The notes under the pieces: model-generated
Databases searched by the model: none
Seen by the model: only the letters and a program-made list of their open reading frames with translations
What the model was told of the DNA's origin: nothing
Program-made: the position numbers and the translations under genes
Assembly (NCBI GenBank): GCA_018668595.1
Contig: JABJCP010000031.1
Coordinates: forward strand, 24,964-88,963
From: Candidatus Woesearchaeota archaeon
GTDB taxonomy: Archaea > Nanobdellota > Nanobdellia > Woesearchaeales > UBA11576
Direction of reading: 5' to 3'
DNA: 64,000 nt
Shown here: positions 42,226 to 51,334 of the stretch, one piece after another
How positions within the stretch are numbered: position 1 is the first letter of the stretch
Layout: every line of letters begins with the position of its first letter

Positions 42226-42843
42226 ATGGTGTTTTTTAATATTTTAGAAATAATAGATATTATTGCTATGAGTTTAGTAATAGGGTTTATTTTTAAAGAT
42301 ATGTTTCGAGCACCTAAACATATGGGCTATGATCCTTTATCCCATTATAAATATAGAAAAAGTTCTACATCTGCAGCACTCAAAAATTTTTTCTCAGATG
42401 ATTTTAAATTTGCAGTAATGGTAACTGCACCTGCAGTTATTTTTCATGAATTTGGCCATAAATTTGTCGCATTAGCAATGGGTTTTACTGCAGAATTTCA
42501 CGCAGCATATGGTTGGTTGGTTTTAGGAATTGTTATGAAATTAATTAGTTCAGGTTTTGTATTCTTTGTTCCTGCTTATGTTTCTATTTATGGAGCAATG
42601 CATCCATTACAACATTCACTTATTGCTTTCGCAGGTCCATTAGTTAATCTTATTATATTCACAGCATCATGGTTATTATTAAAAAATAAACAATTTGCAA
42701 GAACACATAAAAAGTGGATTCCTGCACTACACATGACTAAAAGAATTAATCTTTTCTTATTTGTATTTAATATGATTCCTATTCCTGGATTTGATGGATC
42801 TAAAGTTTTTGGCGGTCTACTTAAATGGATTGGAATTTTATAA
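42226..42843 (+). CDS. Site-2 protease-like intramembrane metalloprotease (M50)
   Basis: 205 residues with about five hydrophobic segments. The zinc site is FHEFGHKFVALAMG (HExxH), and the second conserved motif is MIPIPGFDGSKVFGG, close to the family's NPxPxLDG, with the third ligand Asp. S2P proteases cleave transmembrane segments of signalling proteins. It is compact, with no PDZ or CBS domain, as in many archaeal S2P proteins. It converges with the HAD-like gene and overlaps it by six bases. Confidence 0.87.
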   Translation: MVFFNILEIIDIIAMSLVIGFIFKDMFRAPKHMGYDPLSHYKYRKSSTSAALKNFFSDDFKFAVMVTAPAVIFHEFGHKFVALAMGFTAEFHAAYGWLVLGIVMKLISSGFVFFVPAYVSIYGAMHPLQHSLIAFAGPLVNLIIFTASWLLLKNKQFARTHKKWIPALHMTKRINLFLFVFNMIPIPGFDGSKVFGGLLKWIGIL

Positions 42844-43320
42844 TTGAATAATGTTATTTGGAAGATGATCGATTCCTCCAAATTCAAGTATGGAAATTGA
42901 TTTGATTTTTTCTTTTATTTTAGGATCCACATAAGTAATTGACATCTCATCAATTCCACCTATACTCTCGCAATCATCTTCAATTAAAATATCAGGAATA
43001 ATTCGTTCAATAACTTCTCGATAATTTTCGTTTTCTCGTCGAAAGATTAATTCACCTTTTGGGAAATTATATATTTTAATAACAGTTCTTATTTGATTTA
43101 TTTCTTTAGATTTTATGCGCGATGTTAAATAAATAATATCTACGCCATCATCTTTCCAATTTTGCAATTTTTCAACCGAATTGAATATAGGAACATAATG
43201 TTCATAATCTCTTACTGATTTTTGCTTTGTTTTTACTTGTCTAATTATTTCTTCTCTAGTATGATTAATAGCATCTTTATGCATCATTATTGTTCCTTCT
43301 GTAAAAATTAATAATTTCAT
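42838..43320 (-). CDS. HAD-like protein with altered motif I
   Basis: 160 residues from the ATG at 43320; the track start at 43467 runs into the upstream methyltransferase gene. It resembles small HAD-fold proteins: LLIFTEGTIM at the motif I position, DIIYLTSRIKSKEI at motif II (Thr/Ser), and PDILIEDDCESIGG at motif IV. The DxDG(T) of motif I is replaced (FTEGT), so the nucleophilic Asp is not obvious and phosphatase activity is doubtful. It is four bases after the methyltransferase gene, suggesting an operon. Confidence 0.6.
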   Translation of the reverse strand: MKLLIFTEGTIMMHKDAINHTREEIIRQVKTKQKSVRDYEHYVPIFNSVEKLQNWKDDGVDIIYLTSRIKSKEINQIRTVIKIYNFPKGELIFRRENENYREVIERIIPDILIEDDCESIGGIDEMSITYVDPKIKEKIKSISILEFGGIDHLPNNIIQL

Positions 43321-43324
43321 TTTA

Positions 43325-43978
43325 TTAAATGTTCTTAGAAATATAAACTCGATACCCACTTTGTCTTTTAACAACATCCACGTTTCCAAATATTTCTTCC
43401 ATTTTTTTAGAAAGTGTTTTACCCCCTTTTGTATGTCTTGCAACAATTTGCAAAGTACCATCAACATTCAAAAAGTTTTTAGATTCAGTTATCATATCAA
43501 AACAAAGTTGTTTGCCTGCAGATTGAGGAGGATTAAGTAATATCCCATCAAATTTTTCATCACAACTCAGCTTAGAAAATTTATCCGCACATAATGTTTC
43601 GCTAAATTTAAAATTCATACCATTTAATTTAATATTTTTGCGTGTTAGAATTATTGCTCGTTGATTCGAATCAGAAAAAATAACATTAACGTCGGGAAAT
43701 AATCTTTTTAGAACTATCCCCACAACACCATATCCACAACCTAAATCAAGCACCCTTCCTGATTCTGGAATAATCATATTTTCTACTAAAACTTCTGTTC
43801 CACGATCTACTTTCGTTTTGCTAAATACTCCTGGCGCAACATAAAATTTAAATTCTGTACCTCGTAAAAAAGCTTCGATTTCATCAATATCAAATCTACT
43901 AGATTGTTTTTTAGAATAATAGTGTTCTGCTTTAGGAGACGAATTAGAATTATTTTTTGATTTAATTTGTTCTGACAT
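43325..43978 (-). CDS. RsmC-like class I methyltransferase
   Basis: 217 residues. The SAM site is VLDLGCGYGVVGIVLKRLFP, the acidic strand IFSDSNQRAI, and the catalytic motif LLNPPQSAGKQ (NPP, as in N2-guanine/N6-adenine methyltransferases). The end of the fold is GTLQIVARHTKGGKTL. The family includes RsmC/RlmG, which modify guanine N2 in rRNA; the target here is unknown. An N-terminal Ser/Asn/Lys-rich extension of about 20 residues is present. It is flanked by the HAD-like gene and a membrane-protein gene. Confidence 0.83.
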   Translation of the reverse strand: MSEQIKSKNNSNSSPKAEHYYSKKQSSRFDIDEIEAFLRGTEFKFYVAPGVFSKTKVDRGTEVLVENMIIPESGRVLDLGCGYGVVGIVLKRLFPDVNVIFSDSNQRAIILTRKNIKLNGMNFKFSETLCADKFSKLSCDEKFDGILLNPPQSAGKQLCFDMITESKNFLNVDGTLQIVARHTKGGKTLSKKMEEIFGNVDVVKRQSGYRVYISKNI

Positions 43979-43980
43979 TT

Positions 43981-44781
43981 TTAAGGCATTATTTTATACC
44001 ATCTCATCAACAATCGGTCTTTTGCTTTAACAATATCTTCACCAACACCCTGTATTATTATACAGTTACTATCATAAATTATTTTTGTCGGTTCCCCTTC
44101 TTTAAAATAAACAACTGATTTATTCAAATCATCACAAGTTGTTATTTCTTTATTTCTACATCCAGGATCTTCATGAGATGTACACCCTGATTCCAACCAA
44201 TATCCAAATGCTTTTGCAAGACTCGTGCTAAAGCCGCCATTTGCAACTGCAATATACTTTAAACTAGCTGTCGCATTAGAATCAAATGTTATCCATAATT
44301 TTTTCTCTGCAAAATAATCTTCATTTAATATTCCTTCAACAGGTATATGTTTTATTGATTCAGGATCATTATTAAATGCTAAGTCATAAATTGCATTTTC
44401 AAGTTGTGCTTGAGTATACCAAACACCTCCGAAGTTTACAAAACTGTATCCATTATATACATAGCCTTCTTCAGAATCAAGATCTCCTGCAATATTTTCT
44501 GAATGTAATTGATCAGGAGATTTAATAATTTGTTTATCATTCAAAACAAATCTTCCCAAAAAAAATGCTGCAAATATTAATACAAGAATTCCTAAAAGAA
44601 TTACTAATTTTCTATCAGATCCTTTATTAGATGGATCTGAATCAGAAAAATTATCACAAGAGTCAAAACCATTATCTTCTAAGTCTTTTGTTGCTTTTTT
44701 AGCAATCTCTTCATGCAACTCATCTACAGATTTAGTTTTTTTCTTTGAATGTGCTACTGATTTTGATTCTTTATTTTTCAT
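43981..44781 (-). CDS. Membrane protein, paralog of the upstream gene
   Basis: 266 residues. The N-terminal 55 residues are charged and cytoplasmic; a transmembrane helix follows (LVILLGILVLIFAAFFLGRFV), then an extracytoplasmic domain with four Cys. The C-terminal pattern TTCDDLNKSVVYFKEG then SNCIIIQG and AKDRLL repeats that of the preceding gene (ITCENATVSVSVVLFEEA, NNCLEIKG, VKDRIL). Both appear to belong to a lineage-specific DPANN surface family. Its ATG overlaps the stop of the neighbouring gene. No function is known. Confidence 0.6.
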   Translation of the reverse strand: MKNKESKSVAHSKKKTKSVDELHEEIAKKATKDLEDNGFDSCDNFSDSDPSNKGSDRKLVILLGILVLIFAAFFLGRFVLNDKQIIKSPDQLHSENIAGDLDSEEGYVYNGYSFVNFGGVWYTQAQLENAIYDLAFNNDPESIKHIPVEGILNEDYFAEKKLWITFDSNATASLKYIAVANGGFSTSLAKAFGYWLESGCTSHEDPGCRNKEITTCDDLNKSVVYFKEGEPTKIIYDSNCIIIQGVGEDIVKAKDRLLMRWYKIMP

Positions 44782-45407
44782 TCCATAACACCAATTAATG
44801 AGTATAAGATTCTATCTTTAACTGCGAGTATACCATACCTTGTGCCTTTTATTTCTAAACAATTATTTTCTAATTCAATACTAGTTGCATTTGCTTCTTC
44901 AAACAATACTACAGATACTGATACTGTTGCGTTTTCACAAGTAATCACAGGCATTTCAAAATACAAATCATTTTCTTGAGTAACTCCATTTTGCACATAA
45001 ACATTTTTGTATTTTGCTAAAAAAGTTCCAAGCTCAAATCTTACTAATTCCAGTACATCAACTTCTTTTGAGACTGGATTAAATGAAATATACATCATTA
45101 AGTTATTTTGAAAAAAATCAACAGATTCCTTTGATAAATTAATCATTTCTATATCTCCAGGAAGATACTGAAATAATAGTTGTTCTCCACCAACATTAAG
45201 TATCCAACCTTGATTTGATCGTTTGAATTTGTAATTATTATAGTGTTCTGTGTCTTCACTATTCATATTTACTCCACCAAACATCATACCTACAATAGAT
45301 ATTACAAGTACTGCTCCAAATATTATTGTCCAAAGCACTTCTTTTCGCATTTTCTTCTTTTTATAATTAGTTTGTTTTCCGATTTTGTGTTTTCTAATTC
45401 TTGACAT
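44778..45407 (-). CDS. Membrane protein, paralog of the downstream gene
   Basis: 209 residues. One N-terminal transmembrane helix (LWTIIFGAVLVISIVGMMF) follows a basic start (RIRKHKIGKQTNYKKKK). The extracytoplasmic part ends in the CENA...CLEIKG...KDRILYSLIG module shared with its neighbour. The two genes overlap by four bases and are likely co-translated, possibly forming a complex. The family is otherwise unknown to me. The promoter lies in 45408-45490, divergent to the ABC operon. Confidence 0.6.
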   Translation of the reverse strand: MSRIRKHKIGKQTNYKKKKMRKEVLWTIIFGAVLVISIVGMMFGGVNMNSEDTEHYNNYKFKRSNQGWILNVGGEQLLFQYLPGDIEMINLSKESVDFFQNNLMMYISFNPVSKEVDVLELVRFELGTFLAKYKNVYVQNGVTQENDLYFEMPVITCENATVSVSVVLFEEANATSIELENNCLEIKGTRYGILAVKDRILYSLIGVME

Positions 45408-45495
45408 TGTATAACTAAGAATTTTTGTTTGGTTTATAATATTTTCTAAGCATTTAGAAAAAAAAGAGTGAAAAGAACATGTTCAAAACCAAAAA

Positions 45496-45505
45496 GTATT
45501 TAAAT
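45496..45505 (+). promoter_or_regulatory. TATA box of the RHH-ABC operon
   Basis: CCAAAAAGTATTTAAATG fits the archaeal consensus. Transcription would begin near 45525, with a leader of about 95 bases before the ATG at 45623. Confidence 0.45.
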
Positions 45506-45622
45506 GAAATATTACTCAGTAATTATTAATAAGAATAAAATAGCAAACATAAGCAAAAGTATGTAAAAGTATGATTCATGTTTTTAACAAAAAATTAAAG
45601 CTAACACTTAAAAACTCTAAAA

Positions 45623-45784
45623 ATGAAAGACCGTATTACTATTACAATAGGCAAAGAATTGCTAAAATATTTAGATCAGAAAATAAATCAAAAAATATTT
45701 GCAAATCGAAGTCATGCTCTTGAATTCCTTATTTATCAAAAGATAGAAGATGAAAAAATAACAAAAACAAAAGATAAAAATTAA
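45623..45784 (+). CDS. Ribbon-helix-helix regulator (53 residues, absent from the ORF track)
   Basis: The frame starts at ATG 45623 and stops at TAA 45782-45784. It reads KDRITITIGKELLKYLDQK, then a helix with FANRSHALEFLIYQK. The ribbon (RITITI), the first helix and the NRSxALEFL second helix are the Arc/CopG/NikR-type ribbon-helix-helix pattern, which binds operator DNA as a dimer. It lies 36 bases ahead of the ABC ATPase gene and is probably in the same transcript, so autoregulation of the exporter operon is a reasonable inference. No operator was identified. Confidence 0.75.
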   Translation: MKDRITITIGKELLKYLDQKINQKIFANRSHALEFLIYQKIEDEKITKTKDKN

Positions 45785-45820
45785 ACACAAAAAAAAACAT
45801 AACTAAAAAAGAGACTAAAA

Positions 45821-46636
45821 ATGAAATCTTCAAAAAAATCAAAATCAAACAACATTGCAATCAAACTTACCAATGTTTGGAAAATCTATAAAATGGGGGA
45901 AGTAGAAGTTCCTGCACTAAGAGGCTTAAGTCTCGAAATTAAAAAAGGAGAATTTGTATCAATAATGGGACCTAGTGGCTCTGGTAAATCAACATCCATG
46001 AACCTTGTTGGTTGTCTAGATATTCCAACAAAAGGACAAGTATACCTAAGTCACAAAAATATTGCTTCTATGACTGAATCTAATCTTGCACAAATTCGAG
46101 GTAAAAAAATAGGATTCATATTTCAACAATTTAATCTAATAAATACACTTTCTGCTCTTGAAAATGTTACTCTGCCTATGATTTTTCAAAAAGTTCCGCA
46201 AATAAATCGAGATCATAGAGCGACAAAACTTTTGAAAATGGTAAAATTAGGACACAGAATTTATCATAGACCTTCTGAAATGAGTGGTGGTGAACAACAA
46301 AGAGTTGCAATTGCAAGAGCGTTAGCAAATGATCCAGATATTATTCTTGCAGATGAACCTACTGGAAACCTTGATTCAAAAACAGGACAAGAAGTTATGA
46401 AAATATTAACAGATCTTAATAGACTTGAAGGAAAAACAATAATCATAGTAACTCACGACGAAGAAGTTGGTCGTTGTGCAGATCGTATGGCCATTCTTAA
46501 AGATGGTCAAATATTAGAAATTCAAAATTTGAAGAACAAACACAAAAAATGTGGTATTGGAAAAAAACAAACAAAACAACAAACAACAAAATTAATTAAA
46601 AAAAAAGAAATAAAAAAACAATCAAACAAAAAATAA
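45821..46636 (+). CDS. ABC transporter ATPase, MacB/LolD type
   Basis: 271 residues. Walker A GPSGSGKST, the Q-loop FQQFNLI, signature MSGGEQQRVAIARAL, Walker B IILADEPTGNLDS and the H-loop VTHDEE are all intact. The N-terminal VWKIYKMGEVEVPALRGLSL is typical of the LolD/MacB/FtsE-like group, which does not pump solutes but drives mechanotransmission by FtsX-type permeases. The last 45 residues are Lys/Gln/Asn-rich and low-complexity. It is followed by a COG1361-like protein and two FtsX/MacB permeases. Confidence 0.92.
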   Translation: MKSSKKSKSNNIAIKLTNVWKIYKMGEVEVPALRGLSLEIKKGEFVSIMGPSGSGKSTSMNLVGCLDIPTKGQVYLSHKNIASMTESNLAQIRGKKIGFIFQQFNLINTLSALENVTLPMIFQKVPQINRDHRATKLLKMVKLGHRIYHRPSEMSGGEQQRVAIARALANDPDIILADEPTGNLDSKTGQEVMKILTDLNRLEGKTIIIVTHDEEVGRCADRMAILKDGQILEIQNLKNKHKKCGIGKKQTKQQTTKLIKKKEIKKQSNKK

Positions 46637-46710
46637 CAAAGAGAAAAAAAATAGAAACTAAAAGGAAAAAAAATTAAAATATAACAATCAAAAAATAAAG
46701 GTGATTCCCC

Positions 46711-48048
46711 ATGAAAAATAAAATTACAAACAAAATAATATTTGTATTAACATTAATCGCGTTAATGATTATCTCAATGATTGCAGTTTCTGCAACAAAT
46801 ATTGCAGACATAGCAGACATGGGAGAATGGCCTCATCTAAAAGTTTCCCTGATTAATCAAGATCCCGATCCTGTAGAACCAGGAAGTTATGTAGAAATAA
46901 GATGGATGGTTGAAAATTTAGGAAGTCTTTCTGCAAAAAATGTAGAATTTGAAATTATCCCCCAATACCCCTTCACATTATTACCTGGAACATCAGCACT
47001 AAAAGATATTGGTTCTTTAGAAGGTGCTCAGATGGGAGATAATAAAGTTGTTCTTTATTATAAATTTAAAGTTGATGAAGATGCTGTCGAAGGCACAAGT
47101 CATTTAAAATTAAGATACAAAATTGATGATGGCAGTTGGGTTAATTTAGATGAAACTGATATTTTGGTTAGTACTGTAGATGCTGCTTTAATGGTTACAT
47201 CTGTCAAAACAGATCCTAAAGTAGTAGCACCTGGTGAAGAATTTGAAATTAGTATTAAACTTAAAAACATGGCAGATTCTGTAATGGAAGATATTGATTT
47301 AGAATTAGATCTTTTTTATTCAACAATAGATCGATTAGCCGCGATTACCACTGCAGACGCATATTATGAAGCACTTCCTTTTGCACCAATTCAAAGCTCA
47401 TCAAAAAGACATGTTCAAAGTTTAAAACCTAATCAAGAAACAATATTGACATACAAATTAATGGCATATCCTAATGCAGAATCTAGAGTTTACAAAGTTC
47501 CGGTTAGTCTCTCATATTACGACGAGGAAGATACAGCATATTCCAAAGAAGAGATCATAGGTGTAGTAGTGGGTGCAGAACCTGAATTAATAATTGATTT
47601 TGATAGTAGTACACTCCAACAAGCAAACACTGCAGGAACTATTAGCATCAAGTTCATAAACAAAGGTGTTAGTAATATTAAATTTTTATACGTAAAAATT
47701 CCTGATAATGCACAATTTGATGTTACATCATCTAATAGCGATTATATTGGAAATATCGATTCTGATGATTATGAAAGTACAGATTTTTCTGTGTTCTTGA
47801 ATAGTTTAAATGAAAATAATGAAGTTACAGTTCCACTAGAAATTAGTTTTAAAGATGCAAATAACAAAGGATATGAACTTGAAAAGGAAATAACATTCAA
47901 AATTCATCCTCCTGATAAAACAGGTGAACAAAAAAGTAGAAGTGCTATGATTATAACATTTGTTATAATAATAATAATTATAGTCTATTTAATTTATAGA
48001 AGTTGGAGAAAAAAACAAAAACGTAAAAAGCTTGAAAAAGACAATTAA
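46711..48048 (+). CDS. COG1361-like surface protein with CARDB-type domains
   Basis: 445 residues. A signal peptide/helix (IIFVLTLIALMIISMIAVSA) starts the protein. At least two Ig-like CARDB/COG1361 repeats follow (GSYVEIRWMVENLGSLSAKNV and GEEFEISIKLKNMADSVMED, then GTISIKFINKGVSNIKFLYV). A C-terminal transmembrane helix (SAMIITFVIIIIIIVYLIY) ends in a basic tail. It is exported and anchored at the C-terminus, and lies inside the ABC operon between the ATPase and permeases. It probably forms part of the export complex or is its substrate-binding partner. Confidence 0.78.
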   Translation: MKNKITNKIIFVLTLIALMIISMIAVSATNIADIADMGEWPHLKVSLINQDPDPVEPGSYVEIRWMVENLGSLSAKNVEFEIIPQYPFTLLPGTSALKDIGSLEGAQMGDNKVVLYYKFKVDEDAVEGTSHLKLRYKIDDGSWVNLDETDILVSTVDAALMVTSVKTDPKVVAPGEEFEISIKLKNMADSVMEDIDLELDLFYSTIDRLAAITTADAYYEALPFAPIQSSSKRHVQSLKPNQETILTYKLMAYPNAESRVYKVPVSLSYYDEEDTAYSKEEIIGVVVGAEPELIIDFDSSTLQQANTAGTISIKFINKGVSNIKFLYVKIPDNAQFDVTSSNSDYIGNIDSDDYESTDFSVFLNSLNENNEVTVPLEISFKDANNKGYELEKEITFKIHPPDKTGEQKSRSAMIITFVIIIIIIVYLIYRSWRKKQKRKKLEKDN

Positions 48049-48096
48049 ATTTTACTTTAAATTTTTTCTTTAAATTTAACATAGGTAGGTTATATT

Positions 48097-49314
48097 ATGA
48101 TTGGAGATTTTTTTATTTTAGCATTAAAAAATTTAAGAAGAAGAAAGCTAAGAAGTTGGCTTACAGTTCTAGGTATTTTTATTGGCATTACTGCAGTTGT
48201 CACTTTGATTTCTCTTTCGCAAGGTATGAGAGATAGTATTAATGAACAATTTGAAAAAATTGGTAAAAGTAGAATCATGATTGTTCCAGGAGGTGCATTT
48301 TTTGGACCCATGAGTTCATCAGCTTCGGTTGATACTCTTAGTGAACGAGAAGCAGAATTAGTAAACAAAATTCATGGGATTGAACTTGCCAGCGGAATTA
48401 TTTCAGATACAGGCGTAATTGAATATAAAGATGAGTTAGAATCTTTTTCTGTTTGGGGCATGCATACAGATTCTGAAAGGACTAAATACTATAAATCAAT
48501 AGGGCTTCTTGACATAGGCAAAGGACGTGAATTTAAAGCATCCGATAATCACAAAGCAATAATAGGCCATAAAATAGCCTATGAAACTTACGAAGAAGAT
48601 ATTCATGTAGGAAATAAAATAACAATTAATGGAATTGATTTTAATGTTATTGGAATTCAAAACGAAATTGGAACTGGAATGCATGATAGTTTAATTAGAA
48701 TTCCTATTGAATCAGCAAGAGAACTTTTTGAAAAACCAAATAATATTGATGTAATTATTGCCAAAGTTGCTGATGGCGAAAACATTGATGATGTGATTGA
48801 TGAAATTGAAAAAGTTTTGCGAAAGTATAGAGATGTTGATGAAGGTGAGGAAGATTTTTCAGTTCAAAGCTCTGCTCAAACAATTGAACAACTCAATGGA
48901 ATTCTTGCAATGGTTCAAGGCGTACTTGTAGGTATTGCTGCAATCTCATTACTTGTTGGCGGAATTGGAATTATGAACACAATGTATACATCAGTTCTTG
49001 AACGTAGAAAAGAAATTGGAATTATAAAATCTGTCGGTGCACGAAATTCATATGTATCCTTACTTTTCCTTATTGAATCTGGAATGCTTGGAACTGTAGG
49101 GGGCATAATTGGTTTACTTTTAGGCTATGGATTTAGTAAAGTGGCTCAGTTAGCAGCATCTATGTTCGACGTTTCTTTAGTACCTAGTTTTGGATTTAGT
49201 CTAATATTAGGAGCATTATTATTTTCATTTTTAATCGGAGCTATGAGCGGGTTATTACCTGCAAGACAAGCTGCAAAACTTCAACCAGTAGATGCCTTAA
49301 GAAAAAAAAGATAA
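48097..49314 (+). CDS. MacB/FtsX-type ABC permease, copy 1
   Basis: 405 residues. It has an N-terminal helix (LTVLGIFIGITAVVTLISL), a large MacB-type periplasmic domain (GIELASGIISDTGVIEY, GKGREFKASDNHKAIIG), and a C-terminal three-helix FtsX domain starting at LVGIAAISLLVGGIGIMNTMYTSVLERRKEIGIIKSVGA and ending at MSGLLPARQAAKLQPVDALR. The MacB group exports peptides, lipoproteins or antibiotics, or transmits force to the envelope. It is about 45% similar by eye to the next gene. Four-gene operon order: ATPase, COG1361-like, permease, permease. Confidence 0.92.
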   Translation: MIGDFFILALKNLRRRKLRSWLTVLGIFIGITAVVTLISLSQGMRDSINEQFEKIGKSRIMIVPGGAFFGPMSSSASVDTLSEREAELVNKIHGIELASGIISDTGVIEYKDELESFSVWGMHTDSERTKYYKSIGLLDIGKGREFKASDNHKAIIGHKIAYETYEEDIHVGNKITINGIDFNVIGIQNEIGTGMHDSLIRIPIESARELFEKPNNIDVIIAKVADGENIDDVIDEIEKVLRKYRDVDEGEEDFSVQSSAQTIEQLNGILAMVQGVLVGIAAISLLVGGIGIMNTMYTSVLERRKEIGIIKSVGARNSYVSLLFLIESGMLGTVGGIIGLLLGYGFSKVAQLAASMFDVSLVPSFGFSLILGALLFSFLIGAMSGLLPARQAAKLQPVDALRKKR

Positions 49315-49390
49315 AATAACAAAAGATAAATTAACAAAAAATAAGAAAATAAAAACAAAATGAAAAAATAAAAATTTAAACCTCAAAAAA

Positions 49391-50590
49391 ATGTTAGATT
49401 ACTTTATTTTAGCAGTTCATTCAATCACTGCGCGAAAAATGAGAACTTTACTTACCATGATAGGTATATTTATTGGTGTTGCTGCAGTTGTATCTCTCAT
49501 TTCTATAGGTCAAGGTTTACAAGATGCTGTTACTGAACAATTCGAAAATATGGGCGTGGATAAAATAATGGTTATGGCTAAAGGAAGTTTTTTAGGCATA
49601 GGCGATAAAATTTTTGAAGATGAAGATGCAGAAGTTATTAGAAAAACAAGAGGTGTTAAACGTGCAGGAGGGATGTTATACAAATCTCTTCAAGTTAGCA
49701 CAAGAGATGAAACAAAATATACTTTTGTGACGGGAATTCCTCAAGATGAAACAAAAGAAATTATTAATAGTATGTCTAGTTTTACAATTACTCATGGAAG
49801 AGATCTAAAAAAAGGAGATAGGTACAAAGCAGTTGTTGGAAGTTGGGTTCATCAAGGCAAATTCTTTGACCGAAAAGTAGATATAGGAGATTCTATACAA
49901 GTTGAAGGGAAAAAATTTGAAGTAATAGGTGTTATTTCTGAAATTGGAAATCCTCAAGACGATTCTCAACTTTTAATCAGTTTAGATGTTGCAAGAGATG
50001 TTTTAGAAGAACCTGATAAATTAGATATAATCATAGCGCAAGTCAATCCCGAAGAAAATGTTGAAATTGTAGCAGAAAGAATGAGCAAAGATCTAAGAAA
50101 AAGTAGAGGTTATGATGAAGGTGATGAAGATTTCACAGTTCAAACATCTGCACAACTAATGGAATCATTTGGTTCGATTTTTGCAATTATTAGTGCAGTT
50201 CTTATTGGAATTGCAGTAATTTCTTTACTCGTCGGGGGAGTAGGGATTATGAACACAATGTATACATCAGTTCTTGAGCGAACTCCTGAAATTGGAATTA
50301 TGAAAGCAATTGGTGCTAGAAATGAAGATGTGTTCAAAATATTTTTGATTGAGTCAGGAATTCTCGGATTAGGCGGGGGAATAATAGGAGTTATTTTAGG
50401 TGTTGGAATTAGTAAACTTGTTGAAATAGGAATTCACGCAACAGGTGTTACGTTTATTTCTGCATATTTTTCGTGGTATCTTATTGTAGGTGCACTTTCT
50501 TTTTCATTTATTGTAGGTGTACTTTCTGGAATTCTTCCTGCAATGCAAGCTTCTAAACTTATTACTGTGGATGCTCTTAGGTATGAGTAA
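49391..50590 (+). CDS. MacB/FtsX-type ABC permease, copy 2
   Basis: 399 residues with the same layout as its neighbour: LLTMIGIFIGVAAVVSLISIG, a MacB-like extracytoplasmic domain (VVGSWVHQGKFFDRKVDIGDSIQVEGKKFEVIG), and an FtsX domain from AVISLLVGGVGIMNTMYTSVLERTPEIGIMKAIGA to LSGILPAMQASKLITVDALR. The two permeases could form a heterodimer with the single ATPase. No substrate can be read from the sequence. It closes the operon. Confidence 0.92.
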   Translation: MLDYFILAVHSITARKMRTLLTMIGIFIGVAAVVSLISIGQGLQDAVTEQFENMGVDKIMVMAKGSFLGIGDKIFEDEDAEVIRKTRGVKRAGGMLYKSLQVSTRDETKYTFVTGIPQDETKEIINSMSSFTITHGRDLKKGDRYKAVVGSWVHQGKFFDRKVDIGDSIQVEGKKFEVIGVISEIGNPQDDSQLLISLDVARDVLEEPDKLDIIIAQVNPEENVEIVAERMSKDLRKSRGYDEGDEDFTVQTSAQLMESFGSIFAIISAVLIGIAVISLLVGGVGIMNTMYTSVLERTPEIGIMKAIGARNEDVFKIFLIESGILGLGGGIIGVILGVGISKLVEIGIHATGVTFISAYFSWYLIVGALSFSFIVGVLSGILPAMQASKLITVDALRYE

Positions 50591-50726
50591 AACAAATATT
50601 ATAAAGTCAAGAAACAACAAGTGACAGACTTTACTATACGCGTGAAAAAACAAAAAAAGCTAATTAATTAAAAAAATCCCAGATACTATTCGTGTTTTTT
50701 TCGTTTTGTGTTAAATTCTAATAAGA

Positions 50727-50736
50727 ATATTTAAAA
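50727..50736 (+). promoter_or_regulatory. TATA box of the accessory block's first operon
   Basis: ATAAGAATATTTAAAAC is the best TATA-like site upstream of 50840. A leader of about 83 bases would include the CTCGCTAAAGG motif and a GAACTC/GAGTTC hairpin. Confidence 0.4.
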
Positions 50737-50768
50737 CTAAAAACTGTAGTGAATAGTTTGTAATACTC

Positions 50769-50796
50769 GAACTCTCTTCTCGCTAAAGGTGAGTTC
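50769..50796 (+). promoter_or_regulatory. Leader hairpin containing the CTCGCTAAAGG motif
   Basis: GAACTC (50769-50774) pairs with GAGTTC (50791-50796) around CTCGCTAAAGGT. The motif CTCGCTAAAGG is repeated in the leaders at 53333 and 54877. Confidence 0.45.
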
Positions 50797-50839
50797 TATA
50801 AAATTATAATATAACATTACTAAAAAATAGGGGAAAACT

Positions 50840-51334
50840 ATGTTAAACAAACTAATAGATAAACTAAGATTTAATTCAAAATCAAATGCAAAAAATAAAA
50901 AACAAGAGTTATTAGAAAATACAAAACCAAAAATTATTTTGCCCAACTTACAACAAAAGGACATAACTAAACTTGTAGGTGAAACAGTAGATTCTACAAT
51001 AACAAAACTTATAATTTCCCAGCATGGCTATTCTGATTATTCAACTCATTTAAATCAAGATACTGAATTTTATTGGGGATATTATAATTGTTTTCGCAAT
51101 TGCATGAATAAAATAATTGAACCAAAGTATCTTCTAAAGAATGTAAATTCTGCATTAAAAAAAAATCATCCAGGCATTGCGCCTGCGTTTGATAAAGTTA
51201 GTAGAGAAACATATCTAACTGCAATTTCTTATGTTATAAAATCAAAAACAGATTCAATCAAAAAGTATTGGGATCATTATTTGAATCAATGCGAAGCTAG
51301 ACGAGAAAAAGAAAAGGAGGTAAAAAATGAGTGA
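50840..51334 (+). CDS. Unknown protein, first gene of the accessory block
   Basis: 164 residues, helical and basic. A linker-like start (LRFNSKSNAKNKKQEL) is followed by helices with FYWGYYNCFRNCMNKIIEP. No known domain was recognised. An AGGGGAAAA site precedes the ATG. The stop overlaps the start of the AAA+ gene by eight bases, so the two are coupled and may form one complex. The function is unknown. Confidence 0.55.
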   Translation: MLNKLIDKLRFNSKSNAKNKKQELLENTKPKIILPNLQQKDITKLVGETVDSTITKLIISQHGYSDYSTHLNQDTEFYWGYYNCFRNCMNKIIEPKYLLKNVNSALKKNHPGIAPAFDKVSRETYLTAISYVIKSKTDSIKKYWDHYLNQCEARREKEKEVKNE

